The notes beneath the pieces were generated by a model. That model was not told where the DNA came from and made no database searches. It saw only the letters and a program-made list of their open reading frames with translations. A DNA stretch of 64,000 nt from Lachnospiraceae bacterium (GTDB taxonomy: Bacteria > Bacillota > Clostridia > Lachnospirales > Lachnospiraceae), in contig SVFO01000014.1 of the NCBI GenBank assembly GCA_015056795.1, forward strand, positions 38,576 to 102,575. The letters run 5' to 3'. A program made the translations under genes and the position numbers. Shown piece after piece: positions 24,664-34,034 of the stretch (its first letter is position 1; the number at the start of each line of letters is the position of its first letter).

Positions 24664-25257
24664 ATGAAAATGCGTTCCATTCTGCCAATGAAAATTGCAA
24701 AAAGCGGTTATGTCATCATGTCCCTTGCGTTTTGTCTGATCGGTATTTTGTTTATGACAAGGCCCCAGGCCTCCGCAGTCCTGATCGGAAGGGCCCTTGG
24801 GATTGTGATGATTGTCTTCGGCGTCATCAAACTGATTGGTTACTTTTCAAAGGATCTGTTTCGGCTGGCCTTTCAATATGACCTGGAGATCGGCATCTTA
24901 CTTCTGCTACTCGGCGTCATCGCCGTAACGGAGACCATCGACGTTATGAACTTTATCTTCATCGCCGTTGGCGTGGTCATCATGGTCGATGCCCTGTTTA
25001 AGACAAGGATCGCCTTTGATTCCAAAGCCTTCGGGATCGGTACTTGGTGGACCATCCTGGTGCTGGCGGTCATGACAGGCCTCATTGGACTGGTACTTGT
25101 CTTTCGCCCCTGGGAAAGCGCTTCGCTTCTCACCATACTGCTTGGCGTTGCTTTATTTGCGGAAGGTATCCTGAACCTTTGCGTGGCCGTCTGTACGGTC
25201 AAGATCGTAAAGAATCAGTATCCTGACGTCATTGATACAAGTTATAAGGAGGAATGA
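24664..25257 (+). CDS. HdeD/DUF308-like membrane protein
   Basis: 197 residues from the ATG at 24664 with AAGGAGGT seven bases upstream. Six membrane helices in three similar hairpins (for example GRALGIVMIVFGVIKLIGYF and EIGILLLLLGVIAVTETI), the pattern of the HdeD/DUF308 family. HdeD takes part in acid resistance in Escherichia coli, but most relatives are uncharacterised. The stop lies four bases before the start of the MMPL gene, so the two are one translational unit. Confidence 0.82.
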   Translation: MKMRSILPMKIAKSGYVIMSLAFCLIGILFMTRPQASAVLIGRALGIVMIVFGVIKLIGYFSKDLFRLAFQYDLEIGILLLLLGVIAVTETIDVMNFIFIAVGVVIMVDALFKTRIAFDSKAFGIGTWWTILVLAVMTGLIGLVLVFRPWESASLLTILLGVALFAEGILNLCVAVCTVKIVKNQYPDVIDTSYKEE

Positions 25258-25261
25258 TCTT

Positions 25262-27367
25262 ATGAAATTCGCAAACGCGGTGGTGAAGCACCGCATCCCC
25301 ATTTTAATCATCACGTTACTTCTGATGATTCCCGCAGGCCTGGGTTATGTCGGAACCAGAGTCAATTATGACATGCTGGACTATCTGCCAACAACCATGG
25401 ACACGGTCACAGGTCAAAGGGAACTGATGGAGGAATTCGGCAAGGGCGCCTTCTCCTTCCTGATCTTCGAGGACATGAAGCCGAAGGACGTCGCCGCACT
25501 GAAGGAAAAAATCGAACAGGTAGAACATGTAGAAACCGTACTTTGGTATGATTCCGTCGCAGACCTCTCCGTTCCCATGGAGCTGCTCCCAAAGAAGGTT
25601 TACAACGCCTTCAATTCTGGGAATGCCACGATGATGGCCGTCTTCTTCGACAGTGCAACGTCCGCTGACGTCACCATGGATGCCATCAGAGAGATCCGCT
25701 CCATCGCTGGAACCCAGTGCTTCGTCTCTGGCATGTCCGCGCTGGTCACAGACTTAAAGGACCTCTGCGAAAAGGAGGAACCGATCTATGTCGGAATGGC
25801 TGTCGTGCTGGCGCTCGCAGCCATGCTAGCATTCCTTGATAGCTGGCTGGTACCCTTTGTATTTCTTGCCTCCATTGGCATGATGATCCTGCTAAACCTT
25901 GGAAGCAACTATCTTCTAGGCGAAATTTCCTATATTACGAAAGCGCTCGCCGCAGTGCTGCAGCTCGCCGTGACCATGGACTATTCCATCTTCCTGTGGC
26001 ACAGCTACAATGAGCAGCTGCAAAGTCATGAGGATAAAAAAGAGGCCATGGCAGTTGCCATTCACGAGACTCTGACCAGCGTTGTCGGAAGCTCCATTAC
26101 GACGGTGGCAGGCTTTATCGCCCTGTGCTTCATGTCCTTCACGATGGGCCGTGACCTCGGTATCGTCATGGCAAAGGGCGTGGTGCTCGGCGTCATCGGA
26201 TGCGTCACCGTGCTGCCCTCCCTGATCCTTTGCTTTGATAAGCCCCTACAGGCAACCAGGCACAGATCCCTGATTCCAAATTGTAATGGTTTGGCAAAGG
26301 GTATCGTAAAGCTCTTCCCCGTGTTCCTGCTGCTCTTCGCCCTGATTGTCTCCCCCGCCTACCTGGGCTACCATAAGACCAATAAGGAGGTATACTACGA
26401 CATGGGGGAATGCCTTCCTAAGAACATGAGCTATGTGATCGCCAACGCCAAGCTTCACGAGGATTTCGACGTAGCCAGCACGCACATGCTCCTTGTAGAT
26501 TCCAAGCTCCCTGCAAAGCAGGTAAGGGCCATGATTGGGGAGATGGAAAATGTCGACGGCGTAAAATATGTGATCGGTTTGGAATCTCTTCTCGGATCCC
26601 GCATTCCAGAAGAAATCCTTCCTGAATCCGTCACCTCCAAGCTAAAGAGTGACAAGTGGGAGCTGCTTCTGGTGAATTCCAGCTATAAGGTGGCCAGCGA
26701 CGAGGTGAATGGCCAAATCAATGAACTGAACTACATCCTAAAGAAATATGATCAGGGCGGCATGCTCATCGGCGAGGCGCCCTGTATGAAGGATATGATT
26801 GAGACGACGGATCATGATTTTCAGGTGGTCAACATGGTATCCATTTTAGCCATCTTTGTCATCATTGCCCTGGTAGAGAAAAGCTTCTCCCTGCCTTTTA
26901 TCCTGATCTCCGTCATCGAGGTTGCCATCTTTATCAATCTTGGACTTCCTCATTACCTCGGCCAGAGCCTTCCCTTTATCGCGCCGATCTGCATTAGTAC
27001 GATCCAGCTTGGCGCGACCGTGGACTACGCTATTTTGATGACCACAAGATATAAAATGGAACGTATGGCAGGTGCCTACAGGCAAGATGCCGTTCATACG
27101 GCACTCTTTACCTCCATCCCCTCCATCATCGTATCTGGCATGGGACTGTTCGCCGCAACCTTTGGCGTTGCCGTCTACTCCGACATTGACATTATCAGCT
27201 CCATGTGCATGCTGATGGCTAGGGGCGCCGTGATCAGCGTTTTGATGGTCATCTTCATCCTGCCCACGCTGCTTCTCGCCTTTGACCGCATCATCTGCGA
27301 CACGACCGTTGGCATGAGGCACCTGCATCATCAGCCAAGGCAGAGACTGCTTCACTTGACGCATTAA
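25262..27367 (+). CDS. MMPL/RND-type transporter
   Basis: 701 residues from the ATG at 25262, with AGGAGG upstream overlapping the end of the previous gene. Two halves, each with a first membrane helix, an external domain (about 30-170 and 380-530) and a bundle of five helices, as in MMPL and Hopanoid/SecDF-like RND proteins. LAVTMDYSIFLWHSYNEQ and GATVDYAILMTTRYKMER are the paired Asp-containing helix-4 motifs that carry protons. These transporters move lipids or other hydrophobic molecules outward. The stop overlaps the start of the hexapeptide-repeat frame (TAATG). Confidence 0.9.
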   Translation: MKFANAVVKHRIPILIITLLLMIPAGLGYVGTRVNYDMLDYLPTTMDTVTGQRELMEEFGKGAFSFLIFEDMKPKDVAALKEKIEQVEHVETVLWYDSVADLSVPMELLPKKVYNAFNSGNATMMAVFFDSATSADVTMDAIREIRSIAGTQCFVSGMSALVTDLKDLCEKEEPIYVGMAVVLALAAMLAFLDSWLVPFVFLASIGMMILLNLGSNYLLGEISYITKALAAVLQLAVTMDYSIFLWHSYNEQLQSHEDKKEAMAVAIHETLTSVVGSSITTVAGFIALCFMSFTMGRDLGIVMAKGVVLGVIGCVTVLPSLILCFDKPLQATRHRSLIPNCNGLAKGIVKLFPVFLLLFALIVSPAYLGYHKTNKEVYYDMGECLPKNMSYVIANAKLHEDFDVASTHMLLVDSKLPAKQVRAMIGEMENVDGVKYVIGLESLLGSRIPEEILPESVTSKLKSDKWELLLVNSSYKVASDEVNGQINELNYILKKYDQGGMLIGEAPCMKDMIETTDHDFQVVNMVSILAIFVIIALVEKSFSLPFILISVIEVAIFINLGLPHYLGQSLPFIAPICISTIQLGATVDYAILMTTRYKMERMAGAYRQDAVHTALFTSIPSIIVSGMGLFAATFGVAVYSDIDIISSMCMLMARGAVISVLMVIFILPTLLLAFDRIICDTTVGMRHLHHQPRQRLLHLTH

Positions 27368-27717
27368 TGCATCTAAACCCCAAAAACCATAAGAGTAAAT
27401 GCATGGAAAGCATCATTGAAAACAAGGGTATCCTTGAGAACAAAGGTATCATCGAAAACAAAGGCATCATTGAAAACAAAGGCATCATTGAAAACAAAGG
27501 CATCTTCGAAAACAAAGGTATCATTAAAAACAAAGGTATCTTCGAAAACAATAGATTGAAAGAATTGGAGGCAATTCATCATGAAAAAGAAAAGCGTAAT
27601 CAAATTATTATCCTTAAGTCTTTGCGGCGTGCTGACCGCAACCAGCATCACCATGTTCGCTCATGCGGACAACACGAATTCTTCGGAGGACGCTCCGTCA
27701 GAGGTATCCGTTCTTGA
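27367..27717 (+). CDS. Hexapeptide-repeat (IIENKG) frame, possibly translated
   Basis: 116 codons, started by an ATG that overlaps the MMPL stop (TAATG), so ribosomes could re-initiate. Codons 16-63 are eight repeats of a six-residue unit (consensus IIENKG) encoded by an 18-bp DNA repeat. Units differ mostly at third codon positions (GGT/GGC, ATT/ATC, GAA/GAG, AAG/AAA), as expected for a translated sequence. A Lys/Glu-rich helix follows. The last 46 codons overlap the start of the next gene in another frame, which is odd and lowers confidence; an ancestral stop may have been lost. No known family. Confidence 0.4.
   Translation: MHLNPKNHKSKCMESIIENKGILENKGIIENKGIIENKGIIENKGIFENKGIIKNKGIFENNRLKELEAIHHEKEKRNQIIILKSLRRADRNQHHHVRSCGQHEFFGGRSVRGIRS
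27412..27555 (+). repeat. 18-bp tandem repeat, eight units
   Basis: Unit ATCATTGAAAACAAAGGC with small changes. The array lies between the MMPL gene and the ribosome-binding site of the heptad-repeat gene. There are no spacers, so it is not a CRISPR array. Confidence 0.92.
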
Positions 27718-30160
27718 AAATGCCCTGACCAACATGTCCTTGACCACCAAGGATGAAAATGGTGAAAAAGCAAGTAAGGACGAGACCGTCTATGTTCTGA
27801 CAAATGCCGACGGCTCCGTACAGAAGGTCATCGTCAGTGACTGGCTGAAGAACACATTAGGCGAGACCGCCCTGAAGGATGTAACTGGTCTGGAAAACAT
27901 TGAAAACGTCAAGGGTGACGAAACCTTTGTTGCCGATCAGGGAAACACCTTCTGGAACAGCCAGGGCAAGGATATTTATTATCAGGGCAGCACGGATAAG
28001 ACCCTTCCCGTAAAGGTGACCGTAACCTATTTGCTTGACGGCAAGGCCGTGTCTCCCAGTGAATTAAAGGGAAAGAGCGGACACGTCACCATTCGCTACA
28101 CCTATCAAAATGACCAGTATCAGCTCATGGAAATTGACGGTGAGGAAGAAAAGGTCTATGTCCCCTTCGCCATGCTCACGGGACTGCTTCTGGATAATGA
28201 CATATTCACCAACGTGGAGGTCACGGGCGGGCGTCTGATCAATGACGGAAATCGTACCATCGTGGCAGGTATTGCCTTCCCAGGGCTACAGGAAAATCTG
28301 CATCTGAACACTGAGAATTTTGAAATCCCCGATTCCCTCGAAATTCAGGCCGACGTCACGAATTTCGAGCTTGGCATGTCTGTGACCATCGCCACGAATG
28401 AGGTTTTCAACAAGCTCAATTTAGACGGCGTGGGCTCCATGGAGGAATTACAGGATGCCATGACGCAGCTTCAGGATGGCATGAATCAGCTCATGGATGG
28501 TTCCTCCCTGCTCACCGATGGTTTGAAGGAGCTGCTTAAGAAATCTGGGGAGCTTTCCGATGGCGTGAATCAATTGGCAGAGGGAACGCAGGCGTTAGCA
28601 AACGGCGCGGGCAGCTTAAATGACGGCGCCGCGCAGCTCCAAGGCGGTGCTTCGCAGCTCCAGGGCGGTGCTTCGCAGCTTCAAAGCGGTGCTTCGCAAC
28701 TCCAAAATGGTGCAGCGCAGCTCCAGGGCGGCGCGCAGCAGCTTGCCACTGGACTGGATACTCTGGCCTCCAATAATGACAGCTTAAACGGCGGTGCCCG
28801 CCAGGTATTTGAAACACTTTTGACAACGGCCCAAACGCAGCTCGCAGCAAACGGTCTCGCCGTTCCTGCCATGACCGTAGAAAACTATGGTGACATATTA
28901 AATAGCGTGATTGCTTCCCTCGATGACGACGCAGTCTATGCACAGGCGCTGCAGGCCGTGACGGATGCCGTTGCTGCCCAGGAGGATTTGATTGTCGAGA
29001 AGGTGACTGCTGCCGTTCGTGAAGAAGTGGAAAAAGGCGTGACACAGGCCGTAACTTCGCAGGTTAGCGAAAAAGTGCAGGCAGCCGTTCAGACTCAGGT
29101 TAGTGAAAAGGTTCAGGCAGCCGTCGAGGCACAGGTTCGTGAGCAGGTGGAAGCCACCGTTCGTGAGACCATATCGGCTAAGGTCATTCAGGCTGCCACA
29201 GGACTGGATCCTGATGCCTATGACCAAGCTGCATCCGCAGGCATGATTTCTGAGGAAACTCAAGCTGCCATTACGAAAACCATTGACACACAAATGGCTG
29301 ACGAGACCGTGCAGGAAACGATTGACTCAAAAGCAAAGGAGCAGCTGAAGGGCAAAATGGTGCAAGGTATGATTGAAGCCAAAACCGTTGAGCAAATGGA
29401 GAGTGAAACCGTGCAGGCCCTGATCGTCTCTAAGACCGAAGAACAAATGGACTCCGATGATATCAAGACAATTATTAGCGAAAATACGGATGCCAAGATG
29501 GAAGAAGAATCCATCCAGGCGATCATCGCCCAGAACGTGGAAGCACAGAAGCAAAAAGCTATTACTGACAATATGGCAAGTCCTGCCGTGCAGGAAAAGC
29601 TGGCAGCAGCTTCCGAGGGAGCAAAGGCTGTCATCTCCCTAAAGGCATCCCTGGATAGCTACAACGGCTTCTACCTTGGACTTCAGGCCTATACCGCAGG
29701 CGTTGCCCAGGCAGCAGCTGGTGCCAGCCAGCTTACGGAAGGCGCGGGGCAGCTTTCCACTGGAGCAGGCCAGCTTTCCTCTGGTGCAGGCCAGCTCTCC
29801 GCAGGTGCAGGCCAGCTTTCCGCAGGCTTAGGAACCCTGAAGGACGGAACCCAGAAGCTCTATGATGGCGCAAACCAGTTACATGGCGGCATGACGCAGC
29901 TAAAGGATTCCATGCCTGCGCTCCTTGAAGGCGTGACGAAGCTTTACGAAGGCTCCGAAGCCCTAAAGGATGGCCTTACAACCTTCAACGAGGAAGGAAT
30001 CTCAAAGCTTGTGAATGCAGTGGATGGAGATCTGGAAGGCCTTGTGGACAGACTACAGGCTACCGTAGATGCCTCCAGAAGCTACCGCAACTTCTCTGGC
30101 ATCTCCGAAGACATGGACGGCCAGGTGAAGTTCATCTATCGTATCGCTGGAGTTGAATAA
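27581..30160 (+). CDS. Secreted protein with LxxG heptad repeats and coiled coil
   Basis: 859 residues with a signal peptide (MKKKSVIKLLSLSLCGVLTATSITMFAHA). An N-terminal beta-rich domain (about 90-270) is followed by two tracts of the X-X-X-Leu-X-X-Gly heptad (QLQGGAS and QLSAGAG styles) around residues 280-400 and 710-820. Between them is a Glu/Gln/Val-rich coiled coil (about 450-690, QAAVQTQVSEKVQAAVEAQV). It ends VKFIYRIAGVE, as in relatives that sit next to MMPL transporters. The two heptad tracts are 21-bp DNA repeats and may change length. There is no terminal anchor. It probably forms a long extracellular rod working with the MMPL pump. Confidence 0.8.
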   Translation: MKKKSVIKLLSLSLCGVLTATSITMFAHADNTNSSEDAPSEVSVLENALTNMSLTTKDENGEKASKDETVYVLTNADGSVQKVIVSDWLKNTLGETALKDVTGLENIENVKGDETFVADQGNTFWNSQGKDIYYQGSTDKTLPVKVTVTYLLDGKAVSPSELKGKSGHVTIRYTYQNDQYQLMEIDGEEEKVYVPFAMLTGLLLDNDIFTNVEVTGGRLINDGNRTIVAGIAFPGLQENLHLNTENFEIPDSLEIQADVTNFELGMSVTIATNEVFNKLNLDGVGSMEELQDAMTQLQDGMNQLMDGSSLLTDGLKELLKKSGELSDGVNQLAEGTQALANGAGSLNDGAAQLQGGASQLQGGASQLQSGASQLQNGAAQLQGGAQQLATGLDTLASNNDSLNGGARQVFETLLTTAQTQLAANGLAVPAMTVENYGDILNSVIASLDDDAVYAQALQAVTDAVAAQEDLIVEKVTAAVREEVEKGVTQAVTSQVSEKVQAAVQTQVSEKVQAAVEAQVREQVEATVRETISAKVIQAATGLDPDAYDQAASAGMISEETQAAITKTIDTQMADETVQETIDSKAKEQLKGKMVQGMIEAKTVEQMESETVQALIVSKTEEQMDSDDIKTIISENTDAKMEEESIQAIIAQNVEAQKQKAITDNMASPAVQEKLAAASEGAKAVISLKASLDSYNGFYLGLQAYTAGVAQAAAGASQLTEGAGQLSTGAGQLSSGAGQLSAGAGQLSAGLGTLKDGTQKLYDGANQLHGGMTQLKDSMPALLEGVTKLYEGSEALKDGLTTFNEEGISKLVNAVDGDLEGLVDRLQATVDASRSYRNFSGISEDMDGQVKFIYRIAGVE
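28631..28744 (+). repeat. 21-bp tandem repeat tract 1 in the heptad gene
   Basis: About five units of a 21-bp sequence (GCGCAGCTCCAGGGCGGTGCT style), each coding one LxxG heptad. Frame-neutral. Confidence 0.75.
29721..29829 (+). repeat. 21-bp tandem repeat tract 2 in the heptad gene
   Basis: Five units of GGTGCAGGCCAGCTTTCCGCA type, each coding GAGQLSx. Frame-neutral. Confidence 0.75.
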
Positions 30161-30161
30161 A

Positions 30162-30196
30162 AAAAGAATGGGGCTGGCATTACGCTAACCCCATTC
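30162..30196. terminator. Terminator between heptad gene and ABC substrate-binding gene
   Basis: Arms GAATGGGG / CCCCATTC (30166-30173, 30189-30196). On the minus strand it is followed by seven T, serving the ABC gene; on the plus strand the tail is C/T-rich only. Confidence 0.7.
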
Positions 30197-30241
30197 CCTC
30201 TTGTTGGGAGAATAAAATATTATGAAATCCGCGAGCATGTG

Positions 30242-31930
30242 TTAAGGAAGCATGTCGGAATCACCGAAAAACTCCTTCCACTTTGCGGTACGCTCGTCAA
30301 TGATTGCCTGTCCGCCTGCGCTTAAGTAATTCTTGATCTCTTCGTCCCAAACCTTGTCAAAATCGCTGGTGGAAGCAACTACAGCCTTATCATAAGCGAT
30401 GTCTCTCTTCTGGCTTAAGGTATCACCAATACCCTCTTCTGCCTCAATGGCACCTACGTTTACGTTCTTTCCGATTCTAAGGTCAGTATTTGCGAGCTTA
30501 TGGGAATTCAGAACGTCCTCAGCAGGAATGCCAGGGTAATTCAGGGCTCTGGACTTATTTGTCAGCTCATCGCTGGTCAGCTTCAGTCCGTTTACGGTAA
30601 TGGTATAGTCAATGTTCATACCAGAGTTCATGATGGCATCACCAGTTGCAGTGATAACCTTGATGGCTCCATCGGACTGTACCTCATGCGTCACGCCTTC
30701 TTCACCGATCTGCAGGTACTGGATGTGCTCAGGATCGCTGATCCAGTCAAGATACAAAAGGGATGCCAAAGGCTCCTTATTGGTTGCAGGGAAGAATACC
30801 TTACGGTCGATGGGGCCAGACACGAACTTGGTATAGGTTCCATTCTTGTCCTCGAAGCAGTCGATTGCTACGAACTTCGCGTCAGCGCCAACGTTCCTCT
30901 GAAGGTTTGCGTTGATGCTGTCATCACCGTTTCTGTAAGGGTAATCCCAGTTGTGGGTGAATGCACCTACGAAACCAGCCTTCATCATGTCATCCTCGGT
31001 GGTGTCGCCGCTGCCGTACTGTGCAAAGTCATTCCACATAAGACCCATGTTGTACCACTTGTTCAGAAGTCGAACGCCTTCCTTCGTGCCATTCTGGGTA
31101 AGCTTTCTGTCGTCAAAGCCATTGATATAATATTCCTTATCGGACATGTTCGGATCCAGGAAGGACTCGATCAGGGTTGCAGCTCTCCAACCCACGTCAT
31201 AGCTTACGGAATAAGGAACCATCTTGGAAGCATCAGCGCCAAGAAGAGTCTCTGCATTGTCCTTAAATGCAACCAGCATGTCCTCAAATTCAGCCTTCGT
31301 GGTAGGAGCCTTCATGCCCAGCTTATCCAGCCAGTCCTGACGAACAAAGGTCAGCACGCGGTTGGAAACAGCGAGCTTAGCCTCTACGCACCAAAGCGTA
31401 CCAGTCTTGGGATCCTTGTCCCAGTTAATGTTAGTGTCTCCCAGCCAATCCCAGAGATTCGGAAGCTCACTCTTATAGGTCTCAACATAAGGAGCCAGGT
31501 CAATGACGCCGCCCATGTTTGCATAGGACTGAATCGTTGGATAGCTGTAGGTTACGCATACGTCAGGTGCGGTACCTGCTGCTAGAAGGTTATTGATCTC
31601 GTCAACCTCGGTCCAACGGGGAACCTTCTTAAAGGTTACCTCTACGTTGTGATCCTCGAGCATGCCCTTCTTGATGTACTCGGTGTACATATTGTTCTCA
31701 GGATCGGATCCGCCGTCATTTCCACGATCGTAGATTTCCACCACGATCTTCTTGGTCTCCTTGAACTTTCCGTTCTCAAAGTCAGCGCCTGCCTGCTTTG
31801 CTTCTGCGACCTTGCTCTCGCTGATGCTGGTAGATCCACCTTCGTTGCTTTCCCCACCTTCGCCGCCGCAGGCTGCCATAGAAGCAACCATCGAGCAGGC
31901 CAGCAGGACTGAAAGAATTTTCTTCTTCAT
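30242..31930 (-). CDS. Extracellular sugar-binding lipoprotein (LplA type)
   Basis: 562 residues. The lipoprotein signal ends in SMAACGGEGG, with Cys as the lipid-anchored residue. It is the large type of solute-binding protein (LplA family, ABC carbohydrate uptake), with PDVCVTYSYPTIQSYANMGGVIDL and TPPTK-like hinge stretches such as MKAPTTKAEFEDMLVAFKDN. It captures an oligosaccharide and hands it to the two permeases encoded just upstream. No ATPase is in the cluster, so a shared MsmK-type ATPase elsewhere is likely. It has its own promoter and palindromic operator in the gap after the permease gene, which could give the higher level usual for binding proteins. Confidence 0.9.
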   Translation of the reverse strand: MKKKILSVLLACSMVASMAACGGEGGESNEGGSTSISESKVAEAKQAGADFENGKFKETKKIVVEIYDRGNDGGSDPENNMYTEYIKKGMLEDHNVEVTFKKVPRWTEVDEINNLLAAGTAPDVCVTYSYPTIQSYANMGGVIDLAPYVETYKSELPNLWDWLGDTNINWDKDPKTGTLWCVEAKLAVSNRVLTFVRQDWLDKLGMKAPTTKAEFEDMLVAFKDNAETLLGADASKMVPYSVSYDVGWRAATLIESFLDPNMSDKEYYINGFDDRKLTQNGTKEGVRLLNKWYNMGLMWNDFAQYGSGDTTEDDMMKAGFVGAFTHNWDYPYRNGDDSINANLQRNVGADAKFVAIDCFEDKNGTYTKFVSGPIDRKVFFPATNKEPLASLLYLDWISDPEHIQYLQIGEEGVTHEVQSDGAIKVITATGDAIMNSGMNIDYTITVNGLKLTSDELTNKSRALNYPGIPAEDVLNSHKLANTDLRIGKNVNVGAIEAEEGIGDTLSQKRDIAYDKAVVASTSDFDKVWDEEIKNYLSAGGQAIIDERTAKWKEFFGDSDMLP

Positions 31931-31968
31931 GTTTACTGTTTCCTCCCTTTTTTAGAAAATTAATAGCT

Positions 31969-31997
31969 ATTATAATTAACAGGCTTCCCTGTTAGTT
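31969..31997 (-). promoter_or_regulatory. Internal promoter with operator ahead of the binding-protein gene
   Basis: Minus strand: -10 TATAAT (31969-31974), weak -35 AACTAA (31992-31997), 17 bp apart. An 18-bp inverted repeat TAACAGG-N4-CCTGTTA (31977-31994) fills the spacer and part of the -35, the position of a repressor site. Confidence 0.6.
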
Positions 31998-32041
31998 ATC
32001 CGTTTTGCGTGACAATCGCGTAGGACCTTTTCCCTGCCCGA

Positions 32042-32914
32042 TTACTCCTTGACCGCACCCAGGGTAACGCCCTGAATGAAGAAGCGCTGCAGCCAGGGAT
32101 AAATCATCAGAATGGGAATCGTCGAGAACATTACCACGGCCGCCTTCATGGATGCCGCAAGTCCAGGGGAAGAAAAGCCCTCCTGCGTAGCAACCTCCAT
32201 CTTGTTTGTATTGTTCATAATGTTAAACAGGTACAGCTGCAGGGGATAAAACTTCTCGTCCTTCATATACATCAGCGCATCTCCGTAGCCATTCCATCGT
32301 CCCACCGCATAGAACAGGGCCAGCGTCGCCATTACAGGCTTGGACAAGGGCACGTAAATCTTCCAGAGAATCTGGAAAAAGTTTGCGCCGTCGATTTCCG
32401 CGGACTCCCGCAGGCTGTCAGGAATGCCGTAGAAGAAGCTCCGCATGATGATCATGTTATAAATACTTAAGCAAGAAGGAATAATCAAAACCAAAGGGTT
32501 ATCCAAAAGATTAAGCTTCTGCATCAGCAGGTAATTCGGAATGGTGCCCGCATTAAAAAACATGGTTACCGTAATAAAAACATTGATTGCAGAGCGTCCC
32601 TTTAATCGTTCGAAAATCAGGGGATATGCACACAGGGTGGACATCGTAAGTGACACCAGCGTACATACAATCGTCAAAAATACGGTCCAGAAAAAGGATC
32701 TCACATACTTGCTGTTTCGAAATACCTGGGCATATGCATCAAAATTCAAGCCCTTTGGAATAAGATAAACCTCATTTCTGATCAGCGCCTCCGATCCGCT
32801 CAGGGACTTTGCAAGCAGATTGAGCATCGGCAATACGCAAATCAGGCTGACAAGAAAACAAATAAATACAAAAATCCAGTCACCGATCTGTGCTTTTGTT
32901 GACTTAACCTTCAT
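32042..32914 (-). CDS. Carbohydrate ABC permease (LplC/YtcP type)
   Basis: 290 residues, six membrane helices. The inner-membrane permease EAA loop reads ESAEIDGANFFQILWKIYVPLSKPVMATL, the site that docks the ATPase. The protein ends WLQRFFIQGVTLGAVKE, a hallmark of the LplC/YtcP family. It forms the channel together with the other permease, whose gene lies 14 bp upstream. Confidence 0.93.
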   Translation of the reverse strand: MKVKSTKAQIGDWIFVFICFLVSLICVLPMLNLLAKSLSGSEALIRNEVYLIPKGLNFDAYAQVFRNSKYVRSFFWTVFLTIVCTLVSLTMSTLCAYPLIFERLKGRSAINVFITVTMFFNAGTIPNYLLMQKLNLLDNPLVLIIPSCLSIYNMIIMRSFFYGIPDSLRESAEIDGANFFQILWKIYVPLSKPVMATLALFYAVGRWNGYGDALMYMKDEKFYPLQLYLFNIMNNTNKMEVATQEGFSSPGLAASMKAAVVMFSTIPILMIYPWLQRFFIQGVTLGAVKE

Positions 32915-32928
32915 TTTCTGCTACCTCC

Positions 32929-33891
32929 TTACCAAATTCCGCGTTCGCCAAGTTTTCTGGAAATCCAGTTGGCGCTTAGGATCAGGATCACGCCGACCAC
33001 GGACTGGAACAGTCCGACTGCGGTGGTTAAGGAGAAGCGAAGACCCTTGATGCCGACCCTGTAAACATAGGTTGCGATAACATCTGCCTTATCCATGACA
33101 AGGTTGTTATAGAGTGCCATGGGGCGCTCCATTCCGCCGCCCATGATATAGCCAAGATTCATAATCAGAAGTACGACGATGGTCGGTTTTAAGCCTGGCA
33201 GGGTGATGTGCCACATCTTCTGGAATCTTCCCGCGCCGTCCATGGAAGCGGCCTCGTACAGGTCAGGGCTAATGCCTGCAATGGCAGCCAGATAAACGAT
33301 GGAATTCCATCCGAAGCTCTGCCAGATTCCCCATCCGATGTAGGTTCTGACCCAATTGGCGCTGTCTGAGATAAACTTTATATGCTCTCCGCCCAGCTTT
33401 TCGATCAGCATGTTCACCATACCTGCATCCTGCGCAAACAGCTGCAAGGAAAGGCTGCCGATGATAACCCAGGAAAGGAAATGGGGCATGTAGGCAATGG
33501 TCTGCACAACCTTTTTATATCCCTTGAAGGGTAGCTCATTCAGAATCAGGGCAAAAATGATCGGTGCAGGAAAACCAAAAATCAAATCCTTCAGGTTCAA
33601 AAGCAAGGTATTTCTCAAAGCATAGAGGAAGTCACGATCCCTAAACGCCTGAATATAATATTCAAAGCCATTATTTTTCGCCAGAGGCATGGACCAGACG
33701 CTCTTACCGATACTGTACTTCTTAAACGCGATCTGTACGTATAGCATTGGAATATACTTAAATATCAGAAGGTAAATGAGGGGCAACGCCAGCAGTGCAT
33801 ACAGCTGCCAATACCTCTTAATGTAAACCTTAAAGTCTACCTTCCTTTTTTCGATGACAATCGTCGGCTTGTTTTCCTTTTCTTTTGCCAC
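32929..33891 (-). CDS. Carbohydrate ABC permease (LplB type)
   Basis: 320 residues from a GTG at 33891 with GGAGG upstream (the frame opens six codons earlier). A Lys-rich cytoplasmic start is followed by six membrane helices (LYALLALPLIYLLIFKYIPM first). The EAA loop is YEAASMDGAGRFQKMWHITLPGLKPTIVVLL. It heads the operon lplB-lplC-lplA in the typical LplABC order. An AraC regulator is divergent 290 bp away and probably controls it. Confidence 0.93.
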   Translation of the reverse strand: MAKEKENKPTIVIEKRKVDFKVYIKRYWQLYALLALPLIYLLIFKYIPMLYVQIAFKKYSIGKSVWSMPLAKNNGFEYYIQAFRDRDFLYALRNTLLLNLKDLIFGFPAPIIFALILNELPFKGYKKVVQTIAYMPHFLSWVIIGSLSLQLFAQDAGMVNMLIEKLGGEHIKFISDSANWVRTYIGWGIWQSFGWNSIVYLAAIAGISPDLYEAASMDGAGRFQKMWHITLPGLKPTIVVLLIMNLGYIMGGGMERPMALYNNLVMDKADVIATYVYRVGIKGLRFSLTTAVGLFQSVVGVILILSANWISRKLGERGIW

Positions 33892-34034
33892 GGAAATACC
33901 TCCCTCCAAAGCGATTTGTTCCCTACCACAGATTCCTTAAACAAAACTTAAAAAAATCATATCATTTTCGAAGTCACAAATCTTTGGGAAAAGGAAATTT
34001 AATATTGCAAAAATCACACAATTCATTTAAAATT

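Noticed and set aside
27412..27555. CRISPR-like array
   Set aside because: The 18-bp units are directly adjacent without spacers and are in frame with a coding sequence.
30500..31585. A 361-codon open frame opposite the sugar-binding lipoprotein
   Set aside because: The minus-strand gene has a lipobox, promoter and operon context. The opposite frame has none.
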